From PoT sp049331405 (GTDB taxonomy: Bacteria; Planctomycetota; Planctomycetia; Isosphaerales; Isosphaeraceae), in the NCBI RefSeq assembly GCF_049331405.1, contig NZ_CP186274.1, positions 8,370,001 through 8,434,000 on the forward strand: a DNA stretch of 64,000 bases. Reading direction: 5' to 3'. A model generated the notes under the pieces. The model did not search any database, was not told the DNA's origin, and saw only the letters and a list, made by a program, of their open reading frames with translations. The position numbers and the translations under genes were made by a program. Shown here piece after piece: positions 9,380 through 19,200 of this stretch. Position 1 is the stretch's first letter, and each line of letters opens with the position of its first letter.

Positions 9380-10666
9380 TCAGCGCGTGGCCAGGACGAC
9401 CACGTTGGTGATCACCGAGAGGGCGAGGATCGCCGCCAGGGCGACGATGACGCTCTGCTTGCCGTTCACATAGCCGGCGACTTCGATGAGTTGGGCTTCG
9501 CTGATCCCGCGCGAGGTGTCCTCGACATCCCCCTCGGCCAGTGTGGCGAGGTCGTCGGGCTTCTGTCCTGCGATCATCGGGCTCTCGCCCTGCAGCAAGC
9601 ACTTGAGGTCGAGGATCAGGTCGTCGGGGTTGCGATAGCGGTTCTCGCGGTTCTTGGCCATCATCGTCTCGACGACGACCCCGAGCCCGCTGGAGAGCTT
9701 CGTATTCAGGTGGTCGGGGGGCACGAACGGCGTGTTCTTGTCGACGTGCTTGCGCATGACTTCCTGCGCCGTCTCGCCGCCGTACGGGACCTGGCCGGTG
9801 ACCATGTGGTAGAGGGTCGCCCCCAGACTGTAGATGTCGGCCCGGATATCGACGTCAACCTGGCCGCGGACCTGCTCGGGGCTGATATAGTAGGGAGTCC
9901 CGATCGCCATTCCTGCCTCGGACATCGCCCACTTCTCGTCGGCCGTGAGCCGCGCCAGGCCGAGGTCGGCGAGTTTGACATTGCCATCCTTGGTCAGGAT
10001 GACGTTCTCGGGCTTGATGTCGCGATGGATGAGCCCGCGTTGATGGGCGTGGGCGAGGGCTTCGGCCACGGCCATCACGATCCGGATCGCCATCTTCTCT
10101 TCGAAGACCTCGTTCTTGTCGAGGACGTCCTTAATCGTCCCCCCCTCGACATACTCCATGACGAAGTAATGGAGGCCGTTGACGTCGCCCGCGTCGATAG
10201 CGTTCACGACGTTGTTGTGCGAGAGCTTGGCGGCGATCTTGGCCTCGCGGTCGAACCGCTTGATGAACTCCTTGTTCTGGGCGAGGGCATCGAGGAGGAT
10301 CTTGACGGCAACGATGCGATCGACACTTGTCTGGCGCGCCTTGTAGACGACGCCCATCGATCCCTTGCCGAGCTTCTCGATAACCTGATAGCCCGGGATC
10401 TCGACCCGGCGATTCGCCTCGCCCGCCTCTTTGAGCAGGCGCATGGACTGGCTCTTGGTCAGGACCCTGGCCTCGACCATGATCTCGAGCAAGCCCTTGC
10501 TCTCGTCCTTTGACGCGAGCTTGGCCTTGTGCGCCTTGCAGGCATCGATTTCGGCGGCTGTCGCGAGTCCCCGACGCAGGATCGATTTTTCGAGGTTGAA
10601 CTCGTTCAGACTCGAGAGCCCTTTCGAATCCTTCGCGGGGGGATTACTTTCGGTCGTCGTGGCCAT
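9380..10666 (-). CDS. Hanks-type Ser/Thr protein kinase with C-terminal membrane anchor
   Basis: 428 residues. Kinase landmarks: glycine loop GKGSMGVV (about 100-107), catalytic Lys122, HRDIKPEN (214-221), DLG (234-236) in place of the usual DFG, and SPE (262-264) in place of APE. A helical N-terminal region (about 22-83) precedes the kinase and resembles short adaptor domains found in planctomycete kinases. The last 25 residues form a single membrane helix with little beyond it, so the kinase faces the cytoplasm without a sensor domain outside. GGGAG precedes the ATG by about ten bases. Confidence 0.92.
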   Translation of the reverse strand: MATTTESNPPAKDSKGLSSLNEFNLEKSILRRGLATAAEIDACKAHKAKLASKDESKGLLEIMVEARVLTKSQSMRLLKEAGEANRRVEIPGYQVIEKLGKGSMGVVYKARQTSVDRIVAVKILLDALAQNKEFIKRFDREAKIAAKLSHNNVVNAIDAGDVNGLHYFVMEYVEGGTIKDVLDKNEVFEEKMAIRIVMAVAEALAHAHQRGLIHRDIKPENVILTKDGNVKLADLGLARLTADEKWAMSEAGMAIGTPYYISPEQVRGQVDVDIRADIYSLGATLYHMVTGQVPYGGETAQEVMRKHVDKNTPFVPPDHLNTKLSSGLGVVVETMMAKNRENRYRNPDDLILDLKCLLQGESPMIAGQKPDDLATLAEGDVEDTSRGISEAQLIEVAGYVNGKQSVIVALAAILALSVITNVVVLATR

Positions 10667-11029
10667 GTGGCCGGCTCCCTAGGTACCGCGCAACGCGGAA
10701 TGAATCGATCGCCTCGAAACAGATTAGTGATGGTGCGAACGGGTGCGACAGGCGACCGGAAAGATAGGATGCCCGGGGTGCCGCATATGAGGACTTAGAA
10801 GTCAATTATGTGAGTAGTACCCGGCTTGTCAACGCATTTCTCCGCCAAACACCGAAGTGCATCCCAGGACTCGCGACACGTTTACGACAATCACTCCTAC
10901 GCGGGCCGGCGTGGGCTCGTGACGCTTGTGTATCGGGCTTGCGGCGGTTAGAGTAAATGTTGCGAGATAGCGGCGTGCCGGCCCCTTCGGGGCGACCGAT
11001 TCGCCGCCCAATTTAGACGTCGGATTCAG
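10667..11029. other. intergenic region between kinase and isopropylmalate dehydrogenase
   Basis: About 360 bases between divergent genes with no supported coding sequence. A small GC hairpin (GCCCCTTCGGGGC, 10981-10993) lies some 40-60 bases before the dehydrogenase start. I saw no T-box or leucine-codon leader peptide. Confidence 0.4.
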
Positions 11030-12151
11030 GTGGTGGAGGCGGCTTTGTTCAAGATCGGCGTGATTGCGGGAGATGGCGTGGGGCCGGAAGTCGTGCGAGA
11101 GGCACTCTCCGTGCTCGAGGTTGCGGCTCGTCCCGAAGGGTTCAAGTACGAGACCATCCCCTTCGACATCGGCGGCGAGCGATACCTCAAGACGGGCGAC
11201 ATCCTCCCGGACCAGACGGTCGCCGATCTGAAGAAGTGCGACGCCATCCTGCTCGGGGCCGTGGGACATCCCGGGGTCGCGCCCGGGGTCCTGGAGAAGG
11301 GCATCCTCCTCCGCCTCCGCTTCGAGTTCCACCAATACGTCAACCTCCGTCCCGTCAGGCTCTACCCGGGGGTCGAGACCCCGATCAAGGGCAAAGGGCC
11401 GGACGAGATCGACATGGTCGTCGTCCGCGAGAACAACGAAGACTTGTATGTTGGGGCGGGCGGTTTCACCCGCAAGGGGACGCCCGAGGAAGTCGCGATC
11501 CAGACCTCGATCAACACGCGAGCCGGCGTCGAGCGTTGCCTACGGTTCGCGTTCGACCTGGCCCGCACACGCGGGGCCAAGCGTCCCTTCCCGGGCCTGA
11601 ACGCCGAGGAACGGGCCAAGGGGCTGACCGGTCAGGTCACGATGGTCGCCAAGACGAACGTCCTGACCTTCGCCCATGACCTCTGGATGCGGGCCTTCAC
11701 GGAAGTTTCTCGTGACTATCCGGAAATCAAGAGCGATTATCAGCATGTGGACGCATGTTGCATGCGGATGGTCGTGAGCCCGGAACGGTTCGACGTGATC
11801 GCCACCACCAATATGTTCGGCGACATCATCACCGACCTGGGCGCCGTGCTGCAGGGCGGCATGGGCCTGGCATCCTCGGGGAACCTGAACCCGTTGAAAT
11901 CGGCCCCGAGCATGTTCGAGCCGGTCCACGGATCCGCCCCCGACATCGCCGGCAAGGGGATCGCCAACCCCGTCGCCGCGATCTTGTCGGTCGCGATGCT
12001 CCTGGATCACCTCGAGGCGACCTCGGTCGCCGAACGCATACGTCGAGCGACGGCCCGAGTCCTCGCGGCCGGCACCCCGAAAACCCCGGACTTAGGAGGA
12101 AGAGCGACCACGGCCGACGTCGGCCTTGCCGTCCGAGAAGCCCTCGAATAG
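11030..12151 (+). CDS. leuB: 3-isopropylmalate dehydrogenase (isocitrate/isopropylmalate dehydrogenase family)
   Basis: Decarboxylating beta-hydroxyacid dehydrogenase; the leucine pathway step is the best guess. Landmarks are GDGVGPEVV near the N-terminus, LLGAVGHP, a LRLRFEFHQYVNLRPVRLY stretch, KTNVL, and metal/substrate residues in MFGDIITD. The specificity loop reads VVRENNEDLYVG rather than the classical RELTGGIYFG, closer to the actinobacterial LeuB style. The first in-frame start is GTG at 11030. A TTG at 11045 with GGAGG five bases upstream is an attractive alternative and aligns better with family N-termini. No leuC/leuD is nearby. Confidence 0.78.
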   Translation: MVEAALFKIGVIAGDGVGPEVVREALSVLEVAARPEGFKYETIPFDIGGERYLKTGDILPDQTVADLKKCDAILLGAVGHPGVAPGVLEKGILLRLRFEFHQYVNLRPVRLYPGVETPIKGKGPDEIDMVVVRENNEDLYVGAGGFTRKGTPEEVAIQTSINTRAGVERCLRFAFDLARTRGAKRPFPGLNAEERAKGLTGQVTMVAKTNVLTFAHDLWMRAFTEVSRDYPEIKSDYQHVDACCMRMVVSPERFDVIATTNMFGDIITDLGAVLQGGMGLASSGNLNPLKSAPSMFEPVHGSAPDIAGKGIANPVAAILSVAMLLDHLEATSVAERIRRATARVLAAGTPKTPDLGGRATTADVGLAVREALE

Positions 12152-12268
12152 GCGACGGCTCAAGGGTGGCACTGGCCGGAGGAATCGCTCGATCGCTCGA
12201 GTTGATCAGCCCCGTTGCTTTTGTTGCTGCCCTTGTTCGACCGCCTGCTTCGGAGGAGAGACCCGCCA

Positions 12269-12901
12269 ATGAGTCTCGGCGCCAACCACGCCCTCGACGC
12301 CAGCGTCCTCGTCCTCAACAAGTTCTACATGGCCGTGCATGTCATCTCGGTCCGTAGGGCTTTCTGTCTGCTCTTCAAAGACCTGGCCGAAGTCATCACC
12401 CTGGACGATGGCCGGTATCTTTCCTACGACTTCCAGAGTTGGCGCGAGGTCTCCGAGGCCCGCGCCACCTTCAAGGAACCTGACGACGAGTTCATCCGCA
12501 CCGTCCACTTCGAAATCCAGGTGCCTCGCGTCATCCGACTCCTCACCTATGACCGGCAGCCCCGGCAGAAGGTAAAGTTCAACCGCCGCAACATCTTCGC
12601 CCGCGACGGCAATCGCTGCCAGTATTGCGGCAAACGGTTCGCCACGAACGAGCTGAGTCTCGACCACGTCCTCCCCCGGAGCCGCGGCGGCCTGGCCAAC
12701 TGGGAGAATATCGTCTGCGCCTGCCTTCGCTGTAACGTTCGTAAAGGTGGGCGAACGCCCTGGGAGGCCGGCATGCGGCTCATCAAGGAGCCGGTCCAGC
12801 CGAAGACCAGCCCTGCTCTCAGCCTCAAGCTGTCGCATCGCAAGTACCAGAGCTGGAAGTCGTTCCTGGATAACGCGTACTGGTCGGTCGAACTCCGCTA
12901 G
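12269..12901 (+). CDS. HNH endonuclease family protein
   Basis: 210 residues from the ATG at 12269; GGAGGAG stands upstream. The C-terminal half has the zinc-stabilised HNH fold: CQYCGKRF, then LDHVLPRSRGG with the catalytic His, then the second knuckle CLRCNVRKGG. The N-terminal half (LNKFYMAVHVISVRRAFCLL) is the conserved lead-in of a widespread chromosomal HNH family whose biological role is unknown. It is not linked to a restriction, phage or intron gene, so a housekeeping DNA or RNA role is more likely than defence. Confidence 0.82.
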   Translation: MSLGANHALDASVLVLNKFYMAVHVISVRRAFCLLFKDLAEVITLDDGRYLSYDFQSWREVSEARATFKEPDDEFIRTVHFEIQVPRVIRLLTYDRQPRQKVKFNRRNIFARDGNRCQYCGKRFATNELSLDHVLPRSRGGLANWENIVCACLRCNVRKGGRTPWEAGMRLIKEPVQPKTSPALSLKLSHRKYQSWKSFLDNAYWSVELR

Positions 12902-13061
12902 CCGTTGCGACCAGGCTTGCGGCATCTCACAGGTTTGAGGATAAACCGCCCAAGAATTGTTGAGAGAGTGGATGGCTTCGAACAGCCACTTGGGATATCC
13001 TCACATGATGGCCCAGGTATCACGTCGATAATCAATGTTACAGTTGTCTGAGGGAAGATCC

Positions 13062-14018
13062 ATGCGCCGGACTCTAGGACGAAGTCGTTTGAGAGCGGGG
13101 TTTACCCTTATCGAGCTCTTGGTGGTCATCGCGATTATCGGCGTGCTGGTCGCTTTGATCATGCCTGCGGTCCAGCAGGCCCGCGAGGCGGCGAACCGCA
13201 CGAAATGCCAAAATAATATGAAGCAGTTGGGCCTCGCTGCGCAGGAGTACCACGACTCCTTCAACACGTTCCCGTCGGGATGGTTCTGCTGCCCACCTTA
13301 TGGCACCACCGACCCCAACACCGGGAATCCGTTCCCGATGGACAAGATTGACGTGAGCTACTGGAGTGGCCTTCCCATGCTCCTGTTGAAGCTCGAGCAG
13401 GTGAACCTCTACAACGAGATCAATTTCGCTCTGGCGGTCACGGCCCTCGACAACACGACCTCGGTCCGTCGTACCGTCGATGGCTTCGTCTGCCCGTCGA
13501 ACCGACGTGCGGCGACGGTCACTGCGAATACGAACACCAACACCACCGGCACGTTGAAGTGGGGTCCGATGGACTACCGCGGCAACATGGCGGCTGGCTT
13601 TATCATGGACAACACGGTGACCCCGCCCGTCCCGACAGCCAACCCTCCCTTGATGATCCTCGACAATGGCCTGACCTATCAGAACTCGCAGGTTAGCATG
13701 GCCGACATCACCGATGGGACTACCTCGACGGTTCTTTTCGGCGAGACCCTGACCGGAACCTGGCCAGATGCCACCAGTTGCTGCGTGCAGACTAACGTTA
13801 ACCGCACCGTCAACAAACCAATTCAGGTGCCCAACGCTAATGGGACCGGCACGCAGAACGCTTACACCTACTGGATGAGCAAACACCCAGGCATGGTCAA
13901 CTTTGCTCGTTGCGACGGTAGCGTCCAGACGGTGACGAACCAGATCAATAAGGTGGTGCTCATCAAGATGATGACCCGAAATGGCGGCGAGACCATCTCG
14001 AGCGAAGAGATGAAGTGA
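13062..14018 (+). CDS. DUF1559-family prepilin-like protein
   Basis: 318 residues. Type IV prepilin-type N-terminus: short basic leader, cleavage context RAG/FTLIE with Glu at mature position 5, then a hydrophobic helix. The next part, QQAREAANRTKCQNNMKQLG, is diagnostic for the planctomycete DUF1559 family. A C-terminal HPGMVNFARCDGSV segment matches the family's H-x9-DG motif. Likely an extracytoplasmic pseudopilin processed by prepilin peptidase. GAGGGA precedes the ATG at 13062; an ATG at 13035 is also in frame. Confidence 0.9.
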   Translation: MRRTLGRSRLRAGFTLIELLVVIAIIGVLVALIMPAVQQAREAANRTKCQNNMKQLGLAAQEYHDSFNTFPSGWFCCPPYGTTDPNTGNPFPMDKIDVSYWSGLPMLLLKLEQVNLYNEINFALAVTALDNTTSVRRTVDGFVCPSNRRAATVTANTNTNTTGTLKWGPMDYRGNMAAGFIMDNTVTPPVPTANPPLMILDNGLTYQNSQVSMADITDGTTSTVLFGETLTGTWPDATSCCVQTNVNRTVNKPIQVPNANGTGTQNAYTYWMSKHPGMVNFARCDGSVQTVTNQINKVVLIKMMTRNGGETISSEEMK

Positions 14019-14067
14019 GACTCAGCAGGCCAGGTCGTCACTCGGCCATATCCTTCTAAACCCCGGG

Positions 14068-14106
14068 ACGCCGATCGGATCAAACCGGTCGGCGTTCTTT
14101 GTTTCT
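14068..14106 (+). terminator. intrinsic terminator after the DUF1559 gene
   Basis: An 11-bp stem (14068-14078 with 14085-14095, one G-T pair) with a six-base loop is followed by a T-rich run (TTCTTTGTTTCT). Confidence 0.8.
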
Positions 14107-14142
14107 AGGGTCGATCAGATAGCACTCAATCAGCCAAGGCCA

Positions 14143-14174
14143 AAAACGAAACCCCAGTCATCGAGACTGGGGTT
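14143..14174 (-). terminator. intrinsic terminator for the ferredoxin gene
   Basis: Perfect 10-bp stem (14150-14159 with 14165-14174), five-base loop. On the minus strand it is followed by a T-rich run ending TCGTTTTTG. It lies about 50 bases beyond the ferredoxin stop. Confidence 0.75.
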
Positions 14175-14222
14175 AAATCGTCGAATGGCATAGGTTTGCG
14201 GCGACCGAAGGGTCGCGGTGAC

Positions 14223-14522
14223 TTACTTGCTGGCGGGAGTGCAGGATTCGCCTTCGAGGGCCGTCTTCTTTTCGGTGATGACGGGGCACTTCGGGGCTTC
14301 TTCGGCGTTCAGGCTGGTGAATTCTTTCCAGTCATCCGGCACGTTGTCCTCGTGGAAGATCGCTTCGACGGGGCACTCTGGCACGCACGCCTCGCAGTCG
14401 ATGCATTCTTCGGGGTGGATGTATAACATCTGCGCCCCTTCGTAGAAACAATCGACCGGACACACGACGACGCAGTCGGTGTACTTGCAGTCGAAGCAGG
14501 GCTCGGCGACGACGTGAGCCAT
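14223..14522 (-). CDS. fdxA: seven-iron ferredoxin, FdxA / Azotobacter FdI type
   Basis: Cytoplasmic electron carrier of 99 residues with one [3Fe-4S] and one [4Fe-4S] cluster. By comparison with Azotobacter FdI the three-iron ligands are Cys9, Cys17 and Cys50 and the four-iron ligands Cys21, Cys40, Cys43 and Cys46. The stretch CKYTDCVVVCPVDCFYEG is nearly identical to FdI-type proteins. The C-terminal tail is shorter than in FdI. AAGGAG lies seven bases before the ATG. No dedicated redox partner is adjacent. Confidence 0.93.
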   Translation of the reverse strand: MAHVVAEPCFDCKYTDCVVVCPVDCFYEGAQMLYIHPEECIDCEACVPECPVEAIFHEDNVPDDWKEFTSLNAEEAPKCPVITEKKTALEGESCTPASK

Positions 14523-14682
14523 TCGAGGACTCCTTATGGAATTCGGTTGAGCCCCGAGGAAGCGAGCCCCATTTCCATGCGCGAACTCGCTCCCGGGGGA
14601 CGTCCAGACTCGCCCATCTTACGAATTCTCGGCAAGATGGGTCAAGGGGGGCTGAAGGGCCCCACTACCGACCAAACCTTGT

Positions 14683-15282
14683 TCAGGATTTAGCTTTCCG
14701 CTTTGCACTCTTGATATAGATCGGCTTGAGGGGCACGTTTTGGTGAATCGACTGATTCCCTGTCTGGACCTTGGCGATCGCGTCGACGGTTTCCATGCCC
14801 GAGACGACCTTGCCGAAGACGGCATAGCCGCCGCCGTAGGTGTCAAGGTCGGGGTTGTTATTGTGATTGATGAAGAACTGCGACGTCGCCGAATCGGGAT
14901 TATTCGTCCGGGCCATGGCGATCGTGCCGCGGTTGTTGCTCAAGCCGTTGCCCGATTCGTTCTTGATCGGGGGCTTGGTAGGCTTCTCTTCGAGTTTGTC
15001 TGTCATGCCACCCCCCTGGATCATGAACCCGGGGATCACGCGGTGGAAGACCGTGTTGTCGTAGAATCCGGAGTCGACATACTTCAGGAAGTTCTCGACG
15101 GTGATCGGAGCCCGGGCTTTATCGAGTTCGATGGTGATGGGGCCCTTCGTCGTGTCCAGCACGACCTGGGGATTTTCGTCATCGGCGGCCGTCGCGGTCG
15201 CGTTGAAAGCGGCGAGCGTGCCGAGTCCCAGAATGGTCGCCAGGCTGAAGATCGCAAGGCGCACTCGTCGTCCCTGTCGCAT
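14683..15282 (-). CDS. secreted cyclophilin-type peptidyl-prolyl cis-trans isomerase
   Basis: 199 residues from the ATG at 15282, supported by GAGGAG seven bases upstream. A signal peptide (basic start, hydrophobic core, cleavage near ATATAADD) exports it. The cyclophilin domain follows: TTKGPITIELD, then FHRVIPGFMIQGG with the catalytic Arg, and a variant of the usual active-site stretch at SNNRGTIAMA and ATSQFFIN. It probably assists folding of exported proteins. A longer frame upstream reaches 15546 but has no family resemblance. Confidence 0.9.
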   Translation of the reverse strand: MRQGRRVRLAIFSLATILGLGTLAAFNATATAADDENPQVVLDTTKGPITIELDKARAPITVENFLKYVDSGFYDNTVFHRVIPGFMIQGGGMTDKLEEKPTKPPIKNESGNGLSNNRGTIAMARTNNPDSATSQFFINHNNNPDLDTYGGGYAVFGKVVSGMETVDAIAKVQTGNQSIHQNVPLKPIYIKSAKRKAKS

Positions 15283-15422
15283 GGATAATCTCCTCGAGAG
15301 TCCGAACATGATCCGGCCGTCTGGGACGGACCGGAGCGGCCGCCTGGCCGCGTCGGCACCGACTTTAGCACAGAGAATCGTGGGTTTGGTAGACGGACGC
15401 CCCTCAGTGCCGGAACCGGAAC

Positions 15423-16211
15423 TCAGCCGATCGTGGGCAGGGTTGGGGTCGCAACCTGGTCTGTGGAGGGAACCTCGGGTTCCTCGACCTTGAGCGGCCA
15501 CCACTCCAGTCGCACGTCTCCTCGACTGACCACGACGAACGGGCACGGAGGATGCTCGGTCCAGGTGCCGCTGTTGATGTACTGGACCCCGTCAACTTGC
15601 GATACGAGCGGTAAGTGGGTGTGCCCACAGGTGACGTGCCGGTAACCACGCGATCGGGCGAAGTCGGTGGCCCGACGCTCGATGAGCTGGCTGTTGCGCT
15701 GCCAGCGCTTGGAGATCCGGCGGATCCAGCGCGAGGCGCGGTGGGGCATCCACTTCTGGATATAGTAGAAGATCCCGCAGGCGATGTCCGTCAGCCAGCG
15801 ATAGTGCGTGATGAAGGTGTCGAACTGGTCCCCATGGAGGATCAGGAGATCCACGTTGGGGTCGTGGTAGACGTACTCATCGAGGATTTCGACGCCGACG
15901 ATGTGGCTGACGATGTCGGCCGGCCCGTCGTGGTTGCCGCGGACCCAGACGAGCTTGAAGTCGTCGCGGTCCGAGTTGCGCCTGATGATCTTGAGGCAGG
16001 CGAAATGCCGCTTCGTGAGCCGCTTGAAATTCAGGTCGTCGAAGATGTCGCCGTTGATCACGAGTTGGCGCGTGCGATAGACGGCCCACTCCAGGAACTC
16101 TTCCAGGAGCTTCGCCTGGCAGACGTCGCTGCCGAGATGCAGGTCGCTGATGACGATGCAGTCGTATTCGGGTTCCGGATTGAACGGCGGGATGGTGGCG
16201 ATTTCGGTCAT
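15423..16211 (-). CDS. calcineurin-like metallophosphoesterase (LpxH-like)
   Basis: 262 residues from the ATG at 16211. All metal-binding motifs are in order: ISDLHLG, NGDIFDD, RGNHDG, LHGDQFD and CGHTHLP. The central helical insert (IFYYIQKWMPHRASRWIRRISKR) is typical of proteins annotated as UDP-2,3-diacylglucosamine pyrophosphatase-like, so a lipid A precursor role is possible. However, it directly follows an Lhr helicase gene, and an MPE nuclease partners Lhr in some bacterial repair clusters. The frame is open to a GTG at 16280, inside the helicase gene. Confidence 0.85.
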   Translation of the reverse strand: MTEIATIPPFNPEPEYDCIVISDLHLGSDVCQAKLLEEFLEWAVYRTRQLVINGDIFDDLNFKRLTKRHFACLKIIRRNSDRDDFKLVWVRGNHDGPADIVSHIVGVEILDEYVYHDPNVDLLILHGDQFDTFITHYRWLTDIACGIFYYIQKWMPHRASRWIRRISKRWQRNSQLIERRATDFARSRGYRHVTCGHTHLPLVSQVDGVQYINSGTWTEHPPCPFVVVSRGDVRLEWWPLKVEEPEVPSTDQVATPTLPTIG

Positions 16212-16273
16212 GGGGGCAGTCCCTGCGTCTCGAAGACGAGGTCGTTCTCGGAACCAATCGAAGGTAGGGAATT

Positions 16274-19200
16274 CTACCACCCGGCATAGTAAGCCATACC
16301 TGGATAATCACGAACAAATCCGAGGTTCGCGAGCCAAGGGGCGGCGGGGCTGGCGAGCGTGGCGGCCGAGTTGTATGTCTCGACCTTCAACACGCGACGA
16401 GCCGGCCCTGCCAACGATGGTAGCAAGGCTAAGGCACGGATCAACTCCTCTTCTGATGCTGACCCAAGGCCCGTCAAACGCTTGCCAAAGGCCTCGATGA
16501 TCAATATGGGGCGTCCCGAGAATATGACGAGAAAGTTCGATGAAGATCTCGGCAATCGTGCCGTCCCGCCCTCGAGCAATTCGATGTCGAGGACCGCTCC
16601 CGCCCCATAGAGATTCGCCGGATCCAGCGTCGAGACGAGCCACATCGGAGCATCCGACGACTGATTGGCAGCGAACCGCGCGAGTTCGTCGGCGGCCTCG
16701 GGAGTCGCGTACTGGATGCCGGAAAGCCCCTCGACGAAATAACCGCGCCGAAGCTCTCCGCGGAGTTCGGCCCGATCGAGCTTCGGGGCCAGTTCTCGCC
16801 AAGGGGGCGCCCAGGGATCGAGGCTCGTGGTCTCTCGCGTCAGGACGCCGTAACGCTCCAGCAGGACAGCCGCCCAGCTCAGGAGCGAGGCCTCCTCATC
16901 CCCCCCCGAGGTCGAACCGAGCGACGACCATCGCCCCTCGGCCACCTGCGAGCTGGGACGCCTCGGCATCGAACGTCGGAGCCTCGTCGACGAACCGGAG
17001 CCGGGCGAGTTCGCGCGAGCCAGGGCCTCGCCCATCGCGTTGCCGCCGGGACGGAGTGGATCGAAGCGGTCGTTCGTGACATGGCCTTCGCGCACGAGCC
17101 TGGCGAGGGCATTCCGCACCTGGCTCGGCTCGAGTGCCAGGGATCGGGCCAGTTCGAGGACGAATGTCGCCCCTCGCTCTCGGAGATGCCCCAGGACTCG
17201 TTGATCCACCTCGCCGAGCGACGATCCCTCGGAAGTCACCGGCCAGGCCCCGGCGAACTCACGCAGGACGAACGCGACACGAGGCGACGAGCCCTTGCCG
17301 TCGTCGCTCGCACGCCAGATCCAGCCCTCGCCGGAGAGGGTCTCGTCGAGCCAGTTGGGGCGGTAGTCGAGAATCCGCCGGGGTAGGATCTCGGTCTCCC
17401 AGAGGTCGGCCGGGGCGGCGAATCCCTGGAGTTGCTCGAGGACGAGCCCGACGCTCGAATTCCCCTCCCACCTCGTGCTCGGGTGGACGTGTTGCCGATG
17501 GGCGACGAAATCCGCGAAGATCTCGGGCGTGACCGCCACGCTCTCGCGACGTCGGATCGCGATCGAGAGACGGCGGACTTCGTCCAGGTTGCGCTGATCG
17601 GCCCAACGCTCGGCGCCGGAATCCGAAGTCGGATCGAGTCGGACCAGGCGGCCCGCCTCTTCCCAGCTTTCGAGCAACTCGGCCGCTCGCACTTTCTTGA
17701 TCGGATACCGTGCCGCGAGGTCATCGAGCCCGATCAAGGCGTGGGTCTCGAGGAATCGCAGGATGATCTGTTCGAGTGATGGGGCGTCGGGCTTTTTCCT
17801 GACGAAGGCGTCGCGATACAGGTCGGCCTCCTCGGCGCCGATCCATCGGGTCGGCTCCGCGGTCCCCGGGAGTTCGATCGCGACTGCCCTGCCCTGCCCT
17901 TCGAGTTCGTTGAGGAACCCGAGCATCGGACCCGCGAGTTCGCTCGGCGTGAGGTCCCCCAGCCGTCGAAGCATCTCGGCCATCTCCTCGACGGTCCTCG
18001 GCGGCTTGCCGGATCCGCGAAGTCGGTTCTCGACGCGGGCGATGGCGTCGGGGTCGAGCCAGAGCGACCGGGTATTCTCCTCGAGCAAGGGGGAGAGGAG
18101 AGCGTCGTCGATCGCGCCGGCGACCGGACGACGATCGGTCCGCTTCGGCTCATCCCACTGGTAGATATATTCCTGCGTGAATCGGAAGACGAGGTCGGAG
18201 ACGAAGGGCGAGGCAATCTCGCTCCGCCTCGCGACGACGCGGATCTCGCCGCCCGACACGTGATCGAGGAAGATCTTGAACCTGCCGATGTCGAGGTCGT
18301 CATCGAGGCATTCGCGATAAGTCTCGACGACGATGGGGAAGTCAGGGAACTTGCGGACGACCTGGAGCAGGTCCTTGGCGCGGAGCCGCTGGAGCCAGAG
18401 GGGCGTGCGCTTCGTCGGGTCGGGGCGAGGCATGAGCAAGGCTCGGCCCGCGTTCTGGCGGAATCGCAGGCCGAAGAGGGCGCTCTCCCCGAGTTCCTCT
18501 CGGATCAACTCTTCCCCGAGGGCCGATGTCAACCCTTGAAACAAGTCGAGTGGTGGTTCATCCATCTTGGGGAACCGTATCAGCACCCCTTCATCACCGT
18601 GGAGGCAGGAAACGGCGATCCCGAACCGCTGGCGGACCCTCGCCTGGAAGACGAGCTTTAGAGCATGGTGCAGCTTGCCGCCGAATGGGGTGAGCACGGC
18701 GATGCCGAGCTCACCGGCCGGGTCGCGAAAGGTCTCGATCACGACCGTGTGGTCGTCGGGTACGGCGCCCGCGATCCGGACCTGGCGTGCGACATGGTCC
18801 CGCAGCGATGCGGCAGCGGAAGGCTCGAGCTTGCACTCTTCCTGGAGCCAAGGAACGAGCGATGAATCGTCGAGTCGACTCGAGATCTCCCGGCAGAGCG
18901 TCCCGACAGCCTCGCCGAGTTCGGGCGAGCGGGGAGCGTCCTCGCCGCGCCAGAAGGGCATCATGGCCGACTGCCCCTGGGCACTCGCGACGACGACGCG
19001 TTGCGGTTCGATGGCCTCGATGCGCCAGGTCGCCGTTCCGAGCACGAAGGTCTCGCCGACTCTGCGCTCGAAGACGAATTCCTCGTCGAGCTCCCCGAGT
19101 CGGGGCCCTTCGGCACCGAGATAGACGGGGAACTGTCCGGTGTCGGGTATCGTCCCGCCGCCCGTGATGGCGAGTCGGGCGGTGCCCGGCAGGGGCAGGA

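Noticed and set aside
9257..10513. A 418-codon plus-strand frame opposite the kinase gene
   Set aside because: Antisense image of a clear kinase gene; composition rich in Asp/Val/Leu, no domain.
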